Source: Marthasterias glacialis
Lineage: Eukaryota; Echinodermata; Asteroidea; Forcipulatida; Asteriidae
Length of the DNA: 64,000 bases
Assembly (NCBI GenBank): GCA_911728455.2
Contig: OU452235.1
Coordinates: 9,168,351-9,232,350 of the forward strand
Direction: 5' to 3'
The stretch's first letter is position 1; each line of letters begins with the position of its first letter. The translations under genes and the position numbers were made by a program. Of this stretch, positions 1 to 10,179 are shown in pieces. Under the pieces are notes generated by a model, which was given only the letters and a program-made list of their open reading frames with translations, had not been told where the DNA came from and ran no database searches.

Positions 1-400
1 ACCTGATATCGTATTACAGGCTAGCTTAGTTTATTTATAATTTAAATCAACACTGGGTGACATTCAATGGATATGCAGAAGGAGGGTTGACTGTGTACTT
101 TATTGACACTGTCATCACATGATATTGTATTACAGGCTAGCATAATTCATCTAACAACCAAAACCAGAATGGATGATATTGAAGGGTCATGGTAGTAGGA
201 GGCTTGACCGTGTACTGTTTAGTTGCATTCACCAAATGGTATCATACTGCAGTCTGGTATCCTAATGTGTCGTTCAAAACAACAATAGGTGATATTTAAA
301 GGTTAGACAGTAGGCGGATTGACCTTCGACTGTAGATGCACTTACAACTTGATATCATATTGCATGCTTACTCAACACAATGCATCGTTGCTACACACCA
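1..400 (+). repeat. Degenerate 117-bp tandem repeat, about 4 copies
   Basis: Recurring starts resembling GATATCGTATTACAGGCTAG occur near 4, 118, 236 and 352. Each is followed by a shared stretch ending in GGAGGGTTGACTGTGTACT or a variant. Copies differ by roughly 15-30 percent by eye, so the array is old. The same array, with one more unit, lies at 47640-48050. Confidence 0.7.
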
Positions 401-639
401 GTTCAATATGAGTGCTTTGGGGGTACCCCCTCTTCAATCCCAATCCCAAAATCATTTCTGGAAAAATAACACAATGCTGATCGTCTCTGCTAGGAATCAT
501 GAAAGTTATTATGGCAAACATTGACAAGACCATATAAAATGTGTTTAAAAATTTAGGTGATTCACCAGCCGTTGGCGGGATCTTAACTTGTTTCCCTGCC
601 AGATAAAATACAGCAGCGTATGGAATTCTATCTCTGTCA

Positions 640-1045
640 TTTTAACGTCGCATGTATGGTGGGGATTGAAGTGTCCCTAGCAGCTCGCGCTGTCAACGGC
701 GCATTGTCGCGTCAAGCCGTTGCATTGTCGCATCGTGACGTCGCATTGTCGCGTCGTGCCGTCCCATTGTCGCGTCTCGCCGTCGCATTGTCGCGTCGTG
801 CCAACGCTTAGTCGCGTCGTGCCGTCGCATTGTCGCGTCGTGCTGTCGCATTGTCGCGTCGTGCCGTCGCGTTGTCGCCCGGAAGCAGTTTGACTGTGTT
901 ATTCAGCATTTGAAGTGCGCCCTCTTTTTTCTAGCACTGAATAATACAGTAAAACTGCTTCCGGGCGACAAAGCGACAGCATGACGCGACTATACGACGG
1001 CACGACGCGACAATACGACGGCACGACGCGACAATGCATTGGATG
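640..1045. repeat. Inverted minisatellite hairpin (foldback-like)
   Basis: The left half (about 680-871) is an array of roughly 20 bp, consensus GTCGCATTGTCGCGTCGTGCC with phase slips. The right half (971-1040) is the same array in inverted orientation. Between them, 872-906 and 937-971 are 35-bp arms complementary to each other with a few mismatches (GTCGCCCGGAAGCAGTTT against AAACTGCTTCCGGGCGAC). The loop is about 30 bp. The design resembles foldback elements, whose inverted repeats consist of short tandem repeats. No terminal target duplication was identified. Copy 2 of the block keeps only the right-hand array (48053-48168). Confidence 0.7.
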
Positions 1046-1351
1046 TGTTCCAATGGTCTATCACTGGATGTCTCTGTCAACCGTTTGGACGCATTACACG
1101 CTTCTCTGGCCTCAACCATTCTTACAATTTAACAGTTCTGAATTGCAGTGCGAAGATGTACTCTACAATTTTTTTCACGCACTGCTTCACTGTGGAACTT
1201 TTTACCCGTATCCTGTTTTGCTGCGAACTAGAATCTTTCTCAATTTAAGCAAAATGTGAACAGTTTTCTTTGCCCTAAATTTCTATGCTGTCTTTCTCTT
1301 AGCCCTCACCTATGATAACAATAATAACAAAAATAAAGACGTATTTTGTTT

Positions 1352-1459
1352 TGGTGGTTCGACGAGGTCGACGGGTTTTGTGGTGAGGACGGTATTGCGA
1401 TGATTCTTAAGATGGAATTCAGTCAGGAACAGGCAGTTCGAGCTCTCAAAGCTAGCATG
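1352..1459 (+). pseudogene. UBA-domain exon fragment, copy 1
   Basis: One frame reads a UBA-like helix-loop-helix pattern: IAMILKMEF, then SQEQAVRALKAS. A UBA domain normally has MGF where this copy has MEF. The open stretch ends at a possible splice donor (ATGG/gtatct), and the frame is closed a few codons upstream. The spacing and residues most resemble the second UBA domain of USP5/USP13-type deubiquitinases. That assignment is inference from memory of the family. It looks like a captured piece of a host exon carried inside the repeated block, not a gene. Copy 2 at 48504-48608 keeps the canonical MGF. Confidence 0.45.
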
Positions 1460-1956
1460 GGTATCTTTCTTTTCAAAAGACAGTTCCGGCCTGTCAATTA
1501 AACTGTGCGAGTTGACCAATTGGATCACACCTTTTGGTCATGTGACCTTGGTCATACCACCATGGTATCTTTTCAATACGGGTGACTCAAATTACAGTGC
1601 GCCCTCTACAGTTGACCCTGGAGAGGCGACTTTCCCCAAAAGTGGTTATCCAAAAACTGTCGTTGTCACAGTCGTGAAACTTTTACACTTTTTTAAAATG
1701 GCTGACATGTGTCAAAAACAAAAATATTCAAAATATTACCATTTTACGACGTATAAACACAAAAAATGCTACCTGCTTCTTTGCAAACCACTACAAAAGT
1801 TAAGCAATCGGGTTGATACGGCTTGCGCTGCAAGTCAACTAAAACTTGTGTGGACATTTCCCCATGATGCATTGCCGAAATGACCTGTCCGGGGCAGACT
1901 CTACGTACAGGACGCACTGTATTATCGTAAACTTAACCTTTCGAAAGGTTATGGAG

Positions 1957-2250
1957 TGTCGAGGCCAAGCGGTCTAGTATATCGGACTCAAGTTCTGGTG
2001 TTTGGGTCCCGGTCGTGGCACTTGTATCCTTGAGTAAGACACTTCACATCAATTGCTGAGTTCTTAGGATGGGATGTTAGCCGTAGGCCCCGTGTGTTGC
2101 TTAATGCATGTAAAAGAACCTAGTACACTTATCGTTACGAAAAGGGTTGTCACGTGTTTCTGGTTTGGTCGGCTGCAGATGAAAACGACGGATTTATGAG
2201 GAATATCTGACGTCCAAAACCCACCGCCAAAAATGGATGCGGCCATGGAA
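1957..2250 (+). mobile_element. tRNA-derived SINE (tRNA-Leu/Ser-like head), copy 1
   Basis: The head GAGGCCAAGCGGTCTAG resembles the A box of a class II tRNA. It is followed by GACTCAAGTTCTGGTGTTTGG and a degenerate B box, GGGTCCCGGTC. Downstream is the stretch CCTTGAGTAAGACACTTCAC, typical of SINE bodies in many aquatic animals. Related copies lie at 48957-49245 (same block) and 35655-35870. The exact 3' end was not determined. Confidence 0.7.
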
Positions 2251-3393
2251 TACTATACTAGTCCGGCGAGATTAGCAGCTTCTTACAGTTAGGTTTTGAA
2301 ATATGGAGCTCTGAAAGATTTCCGCCCGGGAAACGGGCCCCCACATCTAGGACTCTGTATCTGTGCACAGAGGAAGAGTCCAATATAGGGCTAATGCAAA
2401 CACAACTCTATATAATTCTCAGTAAAGTAATGAGCACTTGGAGACGCGATAAATGACTATCACTGTGCCAGGCGTATGAATGCGTGCTTGCCAAAGTAAA
2501 GCAAAATCTCAAGATGGCGGCCGACGATGCAAAGTTTACAATTAATGTGACGAGATTGGGTGGACCGACACAAGTCTAATCTGCCCTTGGTAGGGCGGTG
2601 TTTATTTCGCTTTTCGCCCTTGTGTCAAGACTACGATCCCATTCAACACGCATGCGCGTGAAGGAATTACACACATGCTAGGCTATTCAGTAATCACAAA
2701 TGCGATTCATTCAACGTAAAGGCGATCAGTTAATAAACATACCCAAACACTAAATTCTTGTTTATCATTAAGTTGGTTTATTAAACAATTAGAATCAGCT
2801 TAGGTTAAACCATAGAGCAAACGATGACTGTACATATTAGGCTCCTGTGAAATATTTCTGCCTGATATTCCAGAAAATTTGAGAAATGGGTAAGATGAAA
2901 ACCCTCTTTTGTTTCTTATGACTTTTTTGAATGTTTTTTATTTACTTACTTTTTTCTTTGACTCATGAATGTTATTTCAAAAAGGGATATGTTAATTAAC
3001 ACAAAGTGTGGACACAGGTTTTCAAGCTTCACCAAAAGAGTATAATGGTTCTAGGAGACAACGTGACGCCGTGAAATAGGTTTTTATGGGAGCACATAAC
3101 ATAGACCTAGCCCATAGTGCATACTGAATGCTATATGGCAATTGTAATGTTACACTACTGCCACTGGGCAGGTTAAATTAGTGTTTGTTATTTCTGAAAC
3201 TAACATTTAACTGTCGTGTACTATCGTGCTTTTACAAGGTGAAACAAGGGGCCACACAACAAATCAGGAAAAAGTATCCATATCTCTTCGACCGCCACTT
3301 CATCTAATCTCCCCTATAGGCCTATGTTTATAATTATATATGTACATACTGAGAAAAAGTGGTGGTTGGATGCGAAAATGTTTCCCAAATCAC

Positions 3394-4315
3394 GCGTCCA
3401 ACTTTTTTTCCCACCTGTCCCCATGGGGGTTCCGTACTTTACTGACTCTGTACCAACGTACTAAGTTAGTAAAGGAACAAGCTTTAATTTTGGTTGTGTA
3501 CCCTGCACTTTGAAACAGCTATTCATTAAGAATGGTGGTTGTTCACTATATCACCTACAGTCAGCCAAAGTCTCCCCTCTGTCCTTGCTATATAGTAGTA
3601 AATCAAGAAAACCTCTGTTTTCTGTTATTTCTTGGTTAGATACCCTTTTTCATAAGTATAATCACAAGTGTTGTCAGACATGTGAAATGACAACCAGACA
3701 TTTCACTCTATGATGTTTAGTTTGATACAAGCATAGAGCAAGGACACTGTTCTTGCTCTTGATACAAGCATGCCGACATTCTTGAAGGATATTTTGACTT
3801 GCATTTCAGTGCAATCTATTATCGGTAAAAACAAATAATCTTTATTCTGTGTGGCTTCCACATTTTGCCCTTTGGTACAACCAAAAGCACCGCATTTTGA
3901 CACCATTTGACTGTTGGTAGCTCGGTCCTAATGTTTTGCACAGTGGAACACCCACTGCTGTTTCACTTCCGCCTCACAATTGCGCTACACGCATGCGTGC
4001 ATAAATTATATTTTATTAGTAAAGGGTCTATTGACATGACACCAGACGAAGTGTTCCATGAATTTAAATTCACGATTTCCAAACCAAAGAGTATTATTTA
4101 AGTATACAGCTATTGATTACATCAGCGCTACTCTTAATTCCACTTATCTCCTGGGAATATTTTCATGGAGATTAATATTAGCAATATTAATATAAATACA
4201 ACGTTTTCTTAAAAGCGTACAACAATTTTGGGTAGCAAAGCAAGATGACCAACAAAAATACCATCCCAAATGTATCATCTGTGTCTGGTTTTCCCCAAGT
4301 GTTAGAAATTTTTGC
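3394..4315. other. Intergenic, no supported gene
   Basis: The stretch is AT-rich. The only item of note is a 67-codon minus-strand ORF (3703-3906) whose first residues (MVSKCGAFGCTKGQ, later YLFLP) look like the start of a THAP zinc finger. The conserved Trp and the C-terminal Cys-His pair are not visible. It is too weak to call a gene. Confidence 0.5.
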
Positions 4316-4319
4316 TTAA

Positions 4320-5251
4320 CCCTATCAGGACCGGGCTTTTTTTGGTTGTACGGGGACCGGGGAGGGGCACATAGTGCCCCCCCCCCCCTCCGTACTTTCC
4401 AAAGTGTTCGACCGATTTTGATGAAACTTGCCACAAATGTTCATTTCACCGAGTTCTACATGATGACGTCACAAAATTTCAAAAAAATCGTCACTAAAGG
4501 GCGTTTTTGACTGTTTTTTGCCCATTTTTGGTCAAAAATCGTGTTTTTGCCATAACTTCTGTATTTTTTGTCCGAATGTTTTGAAACTTGACAAACTTGT
4601 ACATTTTAACAAGATAAATATAATTGAACCTAATTTAGTCAGTAGAGTTATCTTTAGGGTCATAATAATTCATTAATTTATCTCATTTTCGGGAAAAAAT
4701 GTTTTTTTACGTTTTTTTCACTTAACAATCAAAATGGCCGCCGCCAAGGGCCCAGGGAGACATAATAAGGTTTGATTGACGAATCTGAACATTTTTGGGG
4801 GTCTGAAAAGTAATGAATTAGTAGGTTGAAAATGTTCCATTGTTAAAAAACTTAATATAATTTGACCCCCTAATTACAGGCTGAAAACACAAAATCCAAG
4901 ATGGCCGCCAAAAATGGCGGCCATTTTGAATTCCCAAAACCATTTCAGACTATCGCGTGACTCATTACTATCACTTTTCTGGAAAAAAACCTAAAATAAG
5001 TGGAAATTATGTCCAAAAAGTCTTAAAAATCACTAAAAAACAGTAAAATCGTGTGACCCAAGGTCAAACAAATGGTTGCCATGGCAACAGCTAACCCCCG
5101 GTATCAATTTTTTTTTGCCAATTTGATTCTATATATATTTTAGGAAAAGTCAGAAAATTTTGCGGTGATCGGACTAAGCGTTAAAAAGTTAAGGGGAAAA
5201 AAATTGGTAGGGGGGGCACAGTGTGCCCCCCCCCCCCCAGTCCTGATAGGG
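4320..5251. mobile_element. piggyBac-like MITE flanked by TTAA
   Basis: The element is bounded by TTAA at 4316-4319 and 5252-5255. Its ends are inverted: CCCTATCAGGACCGGG on the left, and the complement of CCCAGTCCTGATAGGG on the right. A TTAA target and CCC termini are piggyBac hallmarks. Next to each end lies a poly-C/poly-G run around GGCACATAGTGCC or GGCACAGTGTGCC. There is no transposase ORF, so it is non-autonomous. A partial relative lies at 47418-47612 and a more diverged one at 20945-21130. Confidence 0.85.
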
Positions 5252-5255
5252 TTAA

Positions 5256-5870
5256 GCAGCTCTAGATTGCTCTAAATCGAGGTGTTAACAATGAATGAAT
5301 CTGTGTATAACAATTTAATACGACTGTTATGGGGAAATACATTTAAAATACCAATTCAACCCCAGATTGGAAGGGGCGCGGCATAATACACCCCCTCTCC
5401 GTTGTTTTGGTTTATTACCTTTCAACGGTGCGTCCAATAAAACAAAACATTCTTCTCTGTTACAAAGGGTTATATCCCCGTTTTTTTTTTATTATTTAAC
5501 CTAATAATATTATTAAGTATAATATGATTTTAAAATTGTGTGTATACAAATACACATTGATCTTTTTTAAGGTCATTGACTTATTAAAGGTGTTTAAAAA
5601 CTACCACGTGACAATCTGGCATTATTGGAAAACCTGAACACAACCGCAGCTGTGATTAAGGCCATGTTTATAATAAATATTTGGTGTTACGTAATCTAAT
5701 ACAAAAACAAAATACCAACAATAAAAATAGCAAAAAATAACAATAATCTTAAAAACATGCTCAGAGAAACTGCTGATATATATTTCAAAAATAATAATTT
5801 GTAAGTAACATCACATGATTATGTGTTATAAAAGTAAGAATTTTATTTGATAATTATTATTATCATTTTT
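5256..5870. other. AT-rich intergenic DNA
   Basis: No ORF, repeat array or RNA gene was recognised. It consists of A/T-rich low-complexity DNA between two MITEs. Confidence 0.6.
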
Positions 5871-5874
5871 TTTA

Positions 5875-6611
5875 ATAGACCGATTGCGCGACCCGCGCTA
5901 CGTGACCTATTTCCATAGGAAAGTGCGGTACGATGCATGTTGATTGTTGTATTTGTTTATTTAATCGAGGCTTTTCTTTCGCGCAATCTGTGAAAGATAT
6001 TCGAGTGGCTTAATATAAAAACCAGTAGGCCTAAGGACAGTTCCAGTAAGTCTTGGAAATTCTACAAGTATTGTATAAAAGTGCACGATGTGTACTATAG
6101 TGCACGGCGGAACGTTTGGGCAAGACGACTGCGATCGCACACTTTTCAACACAACAATTTCAAAGTTTTGAAGCTGAATCATCCAAAGGAATTGCTTTCC
6201 AAAACTGGGTGATTCCTTTGCCTTTTTGAAATCTCGCAAGGCTAGGTATAAATGCTCACTTTTCCAACGTTCTTTACCCTTTTTTTCAGTGACTTAGGCA
6301 TACATTACAAACAAAATAACAGGCGGGTGGCTACATAGTCGTCCTATGCCAGTAGTGCATAACTCAAAATAAACCTCCTCTGTAGTAGGATACTGGTAGT
6401 TTATGAAACAGTAGTGTGATTAGTATCAATGTCACAACATACAACTTTAATAAAATGGCTTAGTAACTGTGTTATTGTTACAAAAAGCCTACTTTTGGTG
6501 TGACTCTGACGGTCACGGCATGTATTTGCACGTAGTTTGCCATCAGCTCAGATGACGTAGAACACACAATAGGTCACGTGATGAAGTGTAAACATTTGCA
6601 ATCGGTCTATT
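5875..6611. mobile_element. MITE with AATAGACCGATTGC termini, copy 1
   Basis: It begins AATAGACCGATTGCGCGAC and ends with the inverted form GCAATCGGTCTATT. The body is collinear with copy 2 (7900-8683), including a shared stretch around GGCGGGTGGCTACATAGTCG. If TA is the target, the element proper runs 5876-6609. Partial ORFs differ between the copies and match no transposase I recognise. It lies just downstream of the C1q gene, and the gene's 3' untranslated region may run into it. The superfamily is uncertain. Confidence 0.8.
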
Positions 6612-6661
6612 ACAAACTCTTAGTAGGTTGTGAAATTCGTTATATATTTGAACTGGTACAT

Positions 6662-7468
6662 TTAGATTTCGTGCAACAGAAATCCAATAAACGACGTATA
6701 ATGATTACTGCTACTATAAACTTGACCGCCTCCAGCTAAGTGAACTTGATCTCCATAGTGCAGGGAAATAACCGCACTGCTGCTCACTTGATGATAATTT
6801 GAAGCGTGTTCATACCCTGTAACAATGGTTTTACTGTTCTTCCTCAGATTAACGTATAAGTAAGGCGCACTTGATAGTTTACTGACTGAGAACATGAAGA
6901 CGTATACCCCAGGCACTGTGCACGTAAACGTGCCATTAGCCAAATTAAACTCTGCCCCTTCCTCTGAAAACAATAACTCTTCAAAGGGCAGATGATCCCA
7001 TGATGATGGAGGGCTGAAGCCGGTATTCCTCACGGCAGTGAAGGCGGACCGTCTTGTACTACATTCACCTGCTTCACCCTTCTGTCCAGCTGGTCCAGGT
7101 TCACCTCTCTCCCCCTTCAAACCATCCATCCCAGGCTGACCTTGAGGTCCTTGTTTCCCCGGTTGACCGACTCCTTGCTCTCCCTTCAGTCCGTGATCCC
7201 CTTTATCGCCTGGCTCACCAACCAGTCCTTCTGACCCCTTGTCTCCTTTAGCCCCGGGTCCACCTACCTCACCACGAGAGCCAACATCACCTCTAGGACC
7301 TACCGGCCCGTGTTGACCATTTGATCCGGGAATTCCAGGTATACCGGCTGGGCCCTGGCAGCAGGAATTACACGTCATTTCCTGATCAGGTGACACTGCA
7401 ACTGTAGCCACCATGAGCTTAACTTGCATCAAAGCCAAAACAAGGATCACTTTAATGTTGAGCTTCAT
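6662..7468 (-). CDS. Secreted collagen-stalk C1q-domain protein
   Basis: The predicted protein has 268 residues. Residues 1-26 form a hydrophobic signal peptide. A CNSCC motif (33-37) probably cross-links chains. Residues 39-136 are about 32 Gly-X-Y triplets with one two-residue interruption (GV before GQP), as often seen in C1q and collectin stalks. Residues 139-268 form a globular C1q/TNF-like domain, ending in FIGFLLHEI as expected of the last strand. Such proteins trimerise and act as extracellular pattern-recognition or adhesive molecules; the ligand here is unknown. The ATG at 7468 was chosen because it follows directly on a strong splice acceptor, so an upstream noncoding exon is expected. 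No AATAAA lies close downstream. The coding exon appears intact. Confidence 0.9.
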   Translation of the reverse strand: MKLNIKVILVLALMQVKLMVATVAVSPDQEMTCNSCCQGPAGIPGIPGSNGQHGPVGPRGDVGSRGEVGGPGAKGDKGSEGLVGEPGDKGDHGLKGEQGVGQPGKQGPQGQPGMDGLKGERGEPGPAGQKGEAGECSTRRSAFTAVRNTGFSPPSSWDHLPFEELLFSEEGAEFNLANGTFTCTVPGVYVFMFSVSKLSSAPYLYVNLRKNSKTIVTGYEHASNYHQVSSSAVISLHYGDQVHLAGGGQVYSSSNHYTSFIGFLLHEI

Positions 7469-7500
7469 CTGCAAATTAGAAGAGAAATGAACAGAAACAC
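7469..7500 (-). promoter_or_regulatory. Splice acceptor abutting the C1q start codon
   Basis: Read on the minus strand, a pyrimidine-rich tract TTCTCTTCTAATTTGCAG ends exactly where the ATG begins. This makes the 268-residue start the likely one and implies an intron in the 5' untranslated region. Confidence 0.75.
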
Positions 7501-7525
7501 GATAATAAGAATTATGTCAAGTACA

Positions 7526-7557
7526 TCTCAATTGTTCAAGAAGAACAATCGAGATGT
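7526..7557. other. Short perfect-type hairpin in the C1q upstream intron
   Basis: CATCTCAATTGTTC and GAACAATCGAGATG form a 14-bp stem with one mismatch around a 4-5 base loop. No function is known. Confidence 0.6.
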
Positions 7558-7752
7558 TATTCTACTCCCGGCGTGAGTTGTCCCTAAATAAAAGAGAAGT
7601 GATGAGGCCTTTCAAAAACCGTTTAAAAACCTACAAACCTACAAACCTGACACTTTAAACGATCCGACATCACATAAAATGACCTCCACCTTCGGGCGGT
7701 GTCTATAAACCTAACGCATGCGCGTTACAGACTGCTGGTGGGTGGCTCAAGT

Positions 7753-7856
7753 GAGGACAAATAATTTACCTGGTTGTCATAAAACAATTATTTACATTTT
7801 GACATTCAGTGTTATCCAACGTTGAAAAAATAAGGTTGGTGCTTGGGTGGGGTGGA
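7753..7856 (+). repeat. 100-bp direct repeat left of MITE copy 2
   Basis: The segment is about 85-90 percent identical by eye to 8708-8813. Both contain GTTATCCAACGTTGA and AAGGTTGGTGCTTGGGTGGGG. The pair brackets MITE copy 2 in direct orientation. Confidence 0.75.
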
Positions 7857-7899
7857 GGAAATGCGACCGCGAGGCCCTTACGGTGTGAGGTCTGGGCCC

Positions 7900-8683
7900 A
7901 ATAGACCGATTGCGCGACCAGCGTCACGTGACCACTTCTGGGTATAAAATGTAAACACACACGACGTCCTCCTTAGTAAAGTGCGATACGGTAGCGATGA
8001 TTAATGTATTTAATTTATTCGATCGAGGCTTTTCTTGCTCGAAATCTGTGAACAATATTCCACAGTTTGTACCAGAGACCTTCGAGTGGCGGAATAAAGC
8101 CAGTAAGGGAAAGTTCCAGCAAGTCTTGAAAATTGCACAAGTAACGTATAAATGTGCACGATGTGTTCAGTGCACGACGGAACGATAGGCCAGACGACCG
8201 CGATCACCACACACTTTTCAACACAAAAATTTCAAAGTTTTGAAGCTGAAAACAATCATCCAAAGAAATTGCTTTCCAAAACTGTGTGATTCCTTTGCCT
8301 ATATTTGAAATTTTGCAAGGCTAGGTGTTAATGCTCACTTTTCCAACGTTTTTTATCCCCTTTTTACAGTGATTTAGGCCTACATTACAAACAAAATAAC
8401 AGGCGGGTGGCTACATAGTCGTCCGACGCCGGTAGTGCGCTTTTCAGTAGAATTCTGTTAAAATATGAAACAGAGATGTGATTTGAATTAATGTCACAAC
8501 ATACTACTTTAAATAAAAGGGCTGATGAACTAATTTATCACTTAACAAAAGTAAAATCGACTGTTTTTGTACGCACTCTGTGTCACGGCATATCTCCTTA
8601 CACGTATTTGCCATCAGCTGTATGGCGTTATACCCAGTAGGTCACGGGACCGCATGTCAACATTGTCGCGCAATCGGTCTATT
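7900..8683. mobile_element. MITE with AATAGACCGATTGC termini, copy 2
   Basis: Its ends are AATAGACCGATTGCGCGAC and the inverted form GTCGCGCAATCGGTCTATT, so the inverted match is longer than in copy 1. A 63-codon plus-strand ORF (7997-8188) has no recognised domain and is not open in copy 1. The two copies are in the same orientation and flank the C1q gene. Confidence 0.85.
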
Positions 8684-8707
8684 AAAAGCCTACTATGACT
8701 AAATTGT

Positions 8708-8813
8708 GTTGACAAATGATTTATGTAGTTGTCAATTAAAACAATTATTTGCCTTTTCTGACATTCAATGTTATCCAACGTTGACAGCATAAGGTTGGTG
8801 CTTGGGTGGGGTT
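8708..8813 (+). repeat. 100-bp direct repeat right of MITE copy 2
   Basis: Partner of 7753-7856; see that entry. The pair may reflect insertion of the MITE between two copies of an older tandem repeat, or a later duplication. Confidence 0.75.
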
Positions 8814-9226
8814 GAGGGTTAAGGGGCCATGAACATTTTCTTTTATAAAATCACGGACACAATATTGTTGTGACAGTGTTAAAAGCACCCCGTACCCCCG
8901 GTTTGAACTGTTGTCAAGACGCGACAAGCGCCCTCGCAACTTCAATCAGAAGCGATCAATGCTCGGTTTGCTGATAGACATGAACGTGCTCAATGTTGAA
9001 ATGGGGTACGGGGGTGTCCCAACGAACTTTGTCCCGGATTGTAGATGCTCTGTGGTGCATTGTGAGGCGATTCTTGCAAAATATTTAAAGAGTATAAAGA
9101 GATCTCTGTTACTGATTTGCTCTAAAGCTTCTTATGTACTCATATAGGCCTAGCCATAATTAAGACAGGGGAGCTATCTGGACATTTTATGAAGGGCATG
9201 ATTGGGTGCCAATTAAAATAATGCCA
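8814..9226. other. Intergenic, no supported gene
   Basis: Short ORFs only. GTACGGGG-type motifs recur in both orientations (8893 and 9006), giving a loose inverted repeat. Nothing else was seen. Confidence 0.5.
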
Positions 9227-9271
<45 letters not shown>

Positions 9272-9275
9272 TTTA
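9227..9275. repeat. (ATT)n microsatellite
   Basis: About 14 uninterrupted ATT triplets precede the left array. Confidence 0.95.
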
Positions 9276-9514
9276 TTTCTTCTTTTTTTACTTTAGGGAA
9301 TTATTGGGACTGAGCAGAAGTCGGAGACGCATCCGGGTAAAGAAAAACAAAAATAAACTAGACATTATGTGTTTGTGGACAAACACGTAGCTGTTCCGAA
9401 GTTGTTTGTCCTTTGATTAAATACTCAAGACCTTGATAATGGTCCTACACGGTACAACGATAATGACTTTGACAATTGGCGCAGGAAATATGGGTTTTTT
9501 TAATTGAGAGCTTC

Positions 9515-10160
9515 TTTTTTCGACCGGAAGTTAAGGTCAAAGTGGGGTCATGCGTGATATCAAAATGTCACCTTCGATGTGAGCTACAAATGTACAAAGA
9601 TTATAACTCTACGACATTTGGCACATGATATATGTTTATTTAATTTAGAGCTTCCTGTCTGGACCGGAAGTAAAGGTCAAAGTGAGGTCTTGCCTAGTAA
9701 CCAAATGTCACATGTGATGTAAGGTAAAAATGGTACAAAGATAATGACTAGTACATTTGCCACAGGAGATATGCTTTTTGAAATTTAGAGCTTCCTGTTT
9801 GGACCGGAAGTAAAGGTCAAAGTGGGGTCATTCTAATAACCAAATGTCACACATGATGTAATCTACAAATGGAACAAAGATTATGACTCTAGGACATTTG
9901 GCACATGAGATATGCTGTTATGAAATTTATAGCTTCCTGTTTGGACCGGAAGTAAATGTCAAAGTGGGGTTACGCCTCTAAACAAAATGTCCGATATGAT
10001 GTAAGCTACAAAACATCATAAAGATTACAAATTTTATGAAATTTAGTTCAGGAGATGAGATTCTTTAAAGTTTTGACTTTCCTGTTTGGACCGGAAGGAA
10101 AGGTCAAATCGGGGTCATATGTTTAAATAAAATGTCACATGTGCTCTAAGCTAATTTGGA
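9515..10160 (+). repeat. Five ~130-bp repeats with ETS/DR5 motif, unit 1
   Basis: Each repeat carries GGACCGGAAGTAAAGGTCA or a close variant, followed by AAGTGGGGTCA. ACCGGAAGT matches the ETS-family consensus. AGGTCA-(5 bases)-GGGTCA matches a direct repeat with 5-base spacing of nuclear-receptor half-sites. Later repeats have one or two half-site mismatches. Confidence 0.8.
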
Positions 10161-10179
10161 GTAAGCGACATGATTCAGG

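Larger units (their letters stand above)
1..3393. repeat. Mosaic duplicated block, copy 1
   Basis: This block matches 47751-49350, 60311-61337 and 63120-63145 nearly base for base, apart from indels. It probably extends left of the window. It contains 117-bp tandem repeats, an inverted minisatellite, a UBA-coding exon fragment and a SINE. Copy 1 is uninterrupted at the two points where copy 2 carries a BEL element and a foldback element, so it gives the empty-site sequence for both. About 660 bases near 300-965 are present here and absent from copy 2. Whether the block is one large transposon or a segmental duplication cannot be decided from two copies. Confidence 0.85.

Noticed and set aside
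1957-2030. Functional tRNA-Leu or tRNA-Ser gene
   Set aside because: The acceptor stem does not close, the B box is degenerate and the sequence continues into a SINE body found three times.
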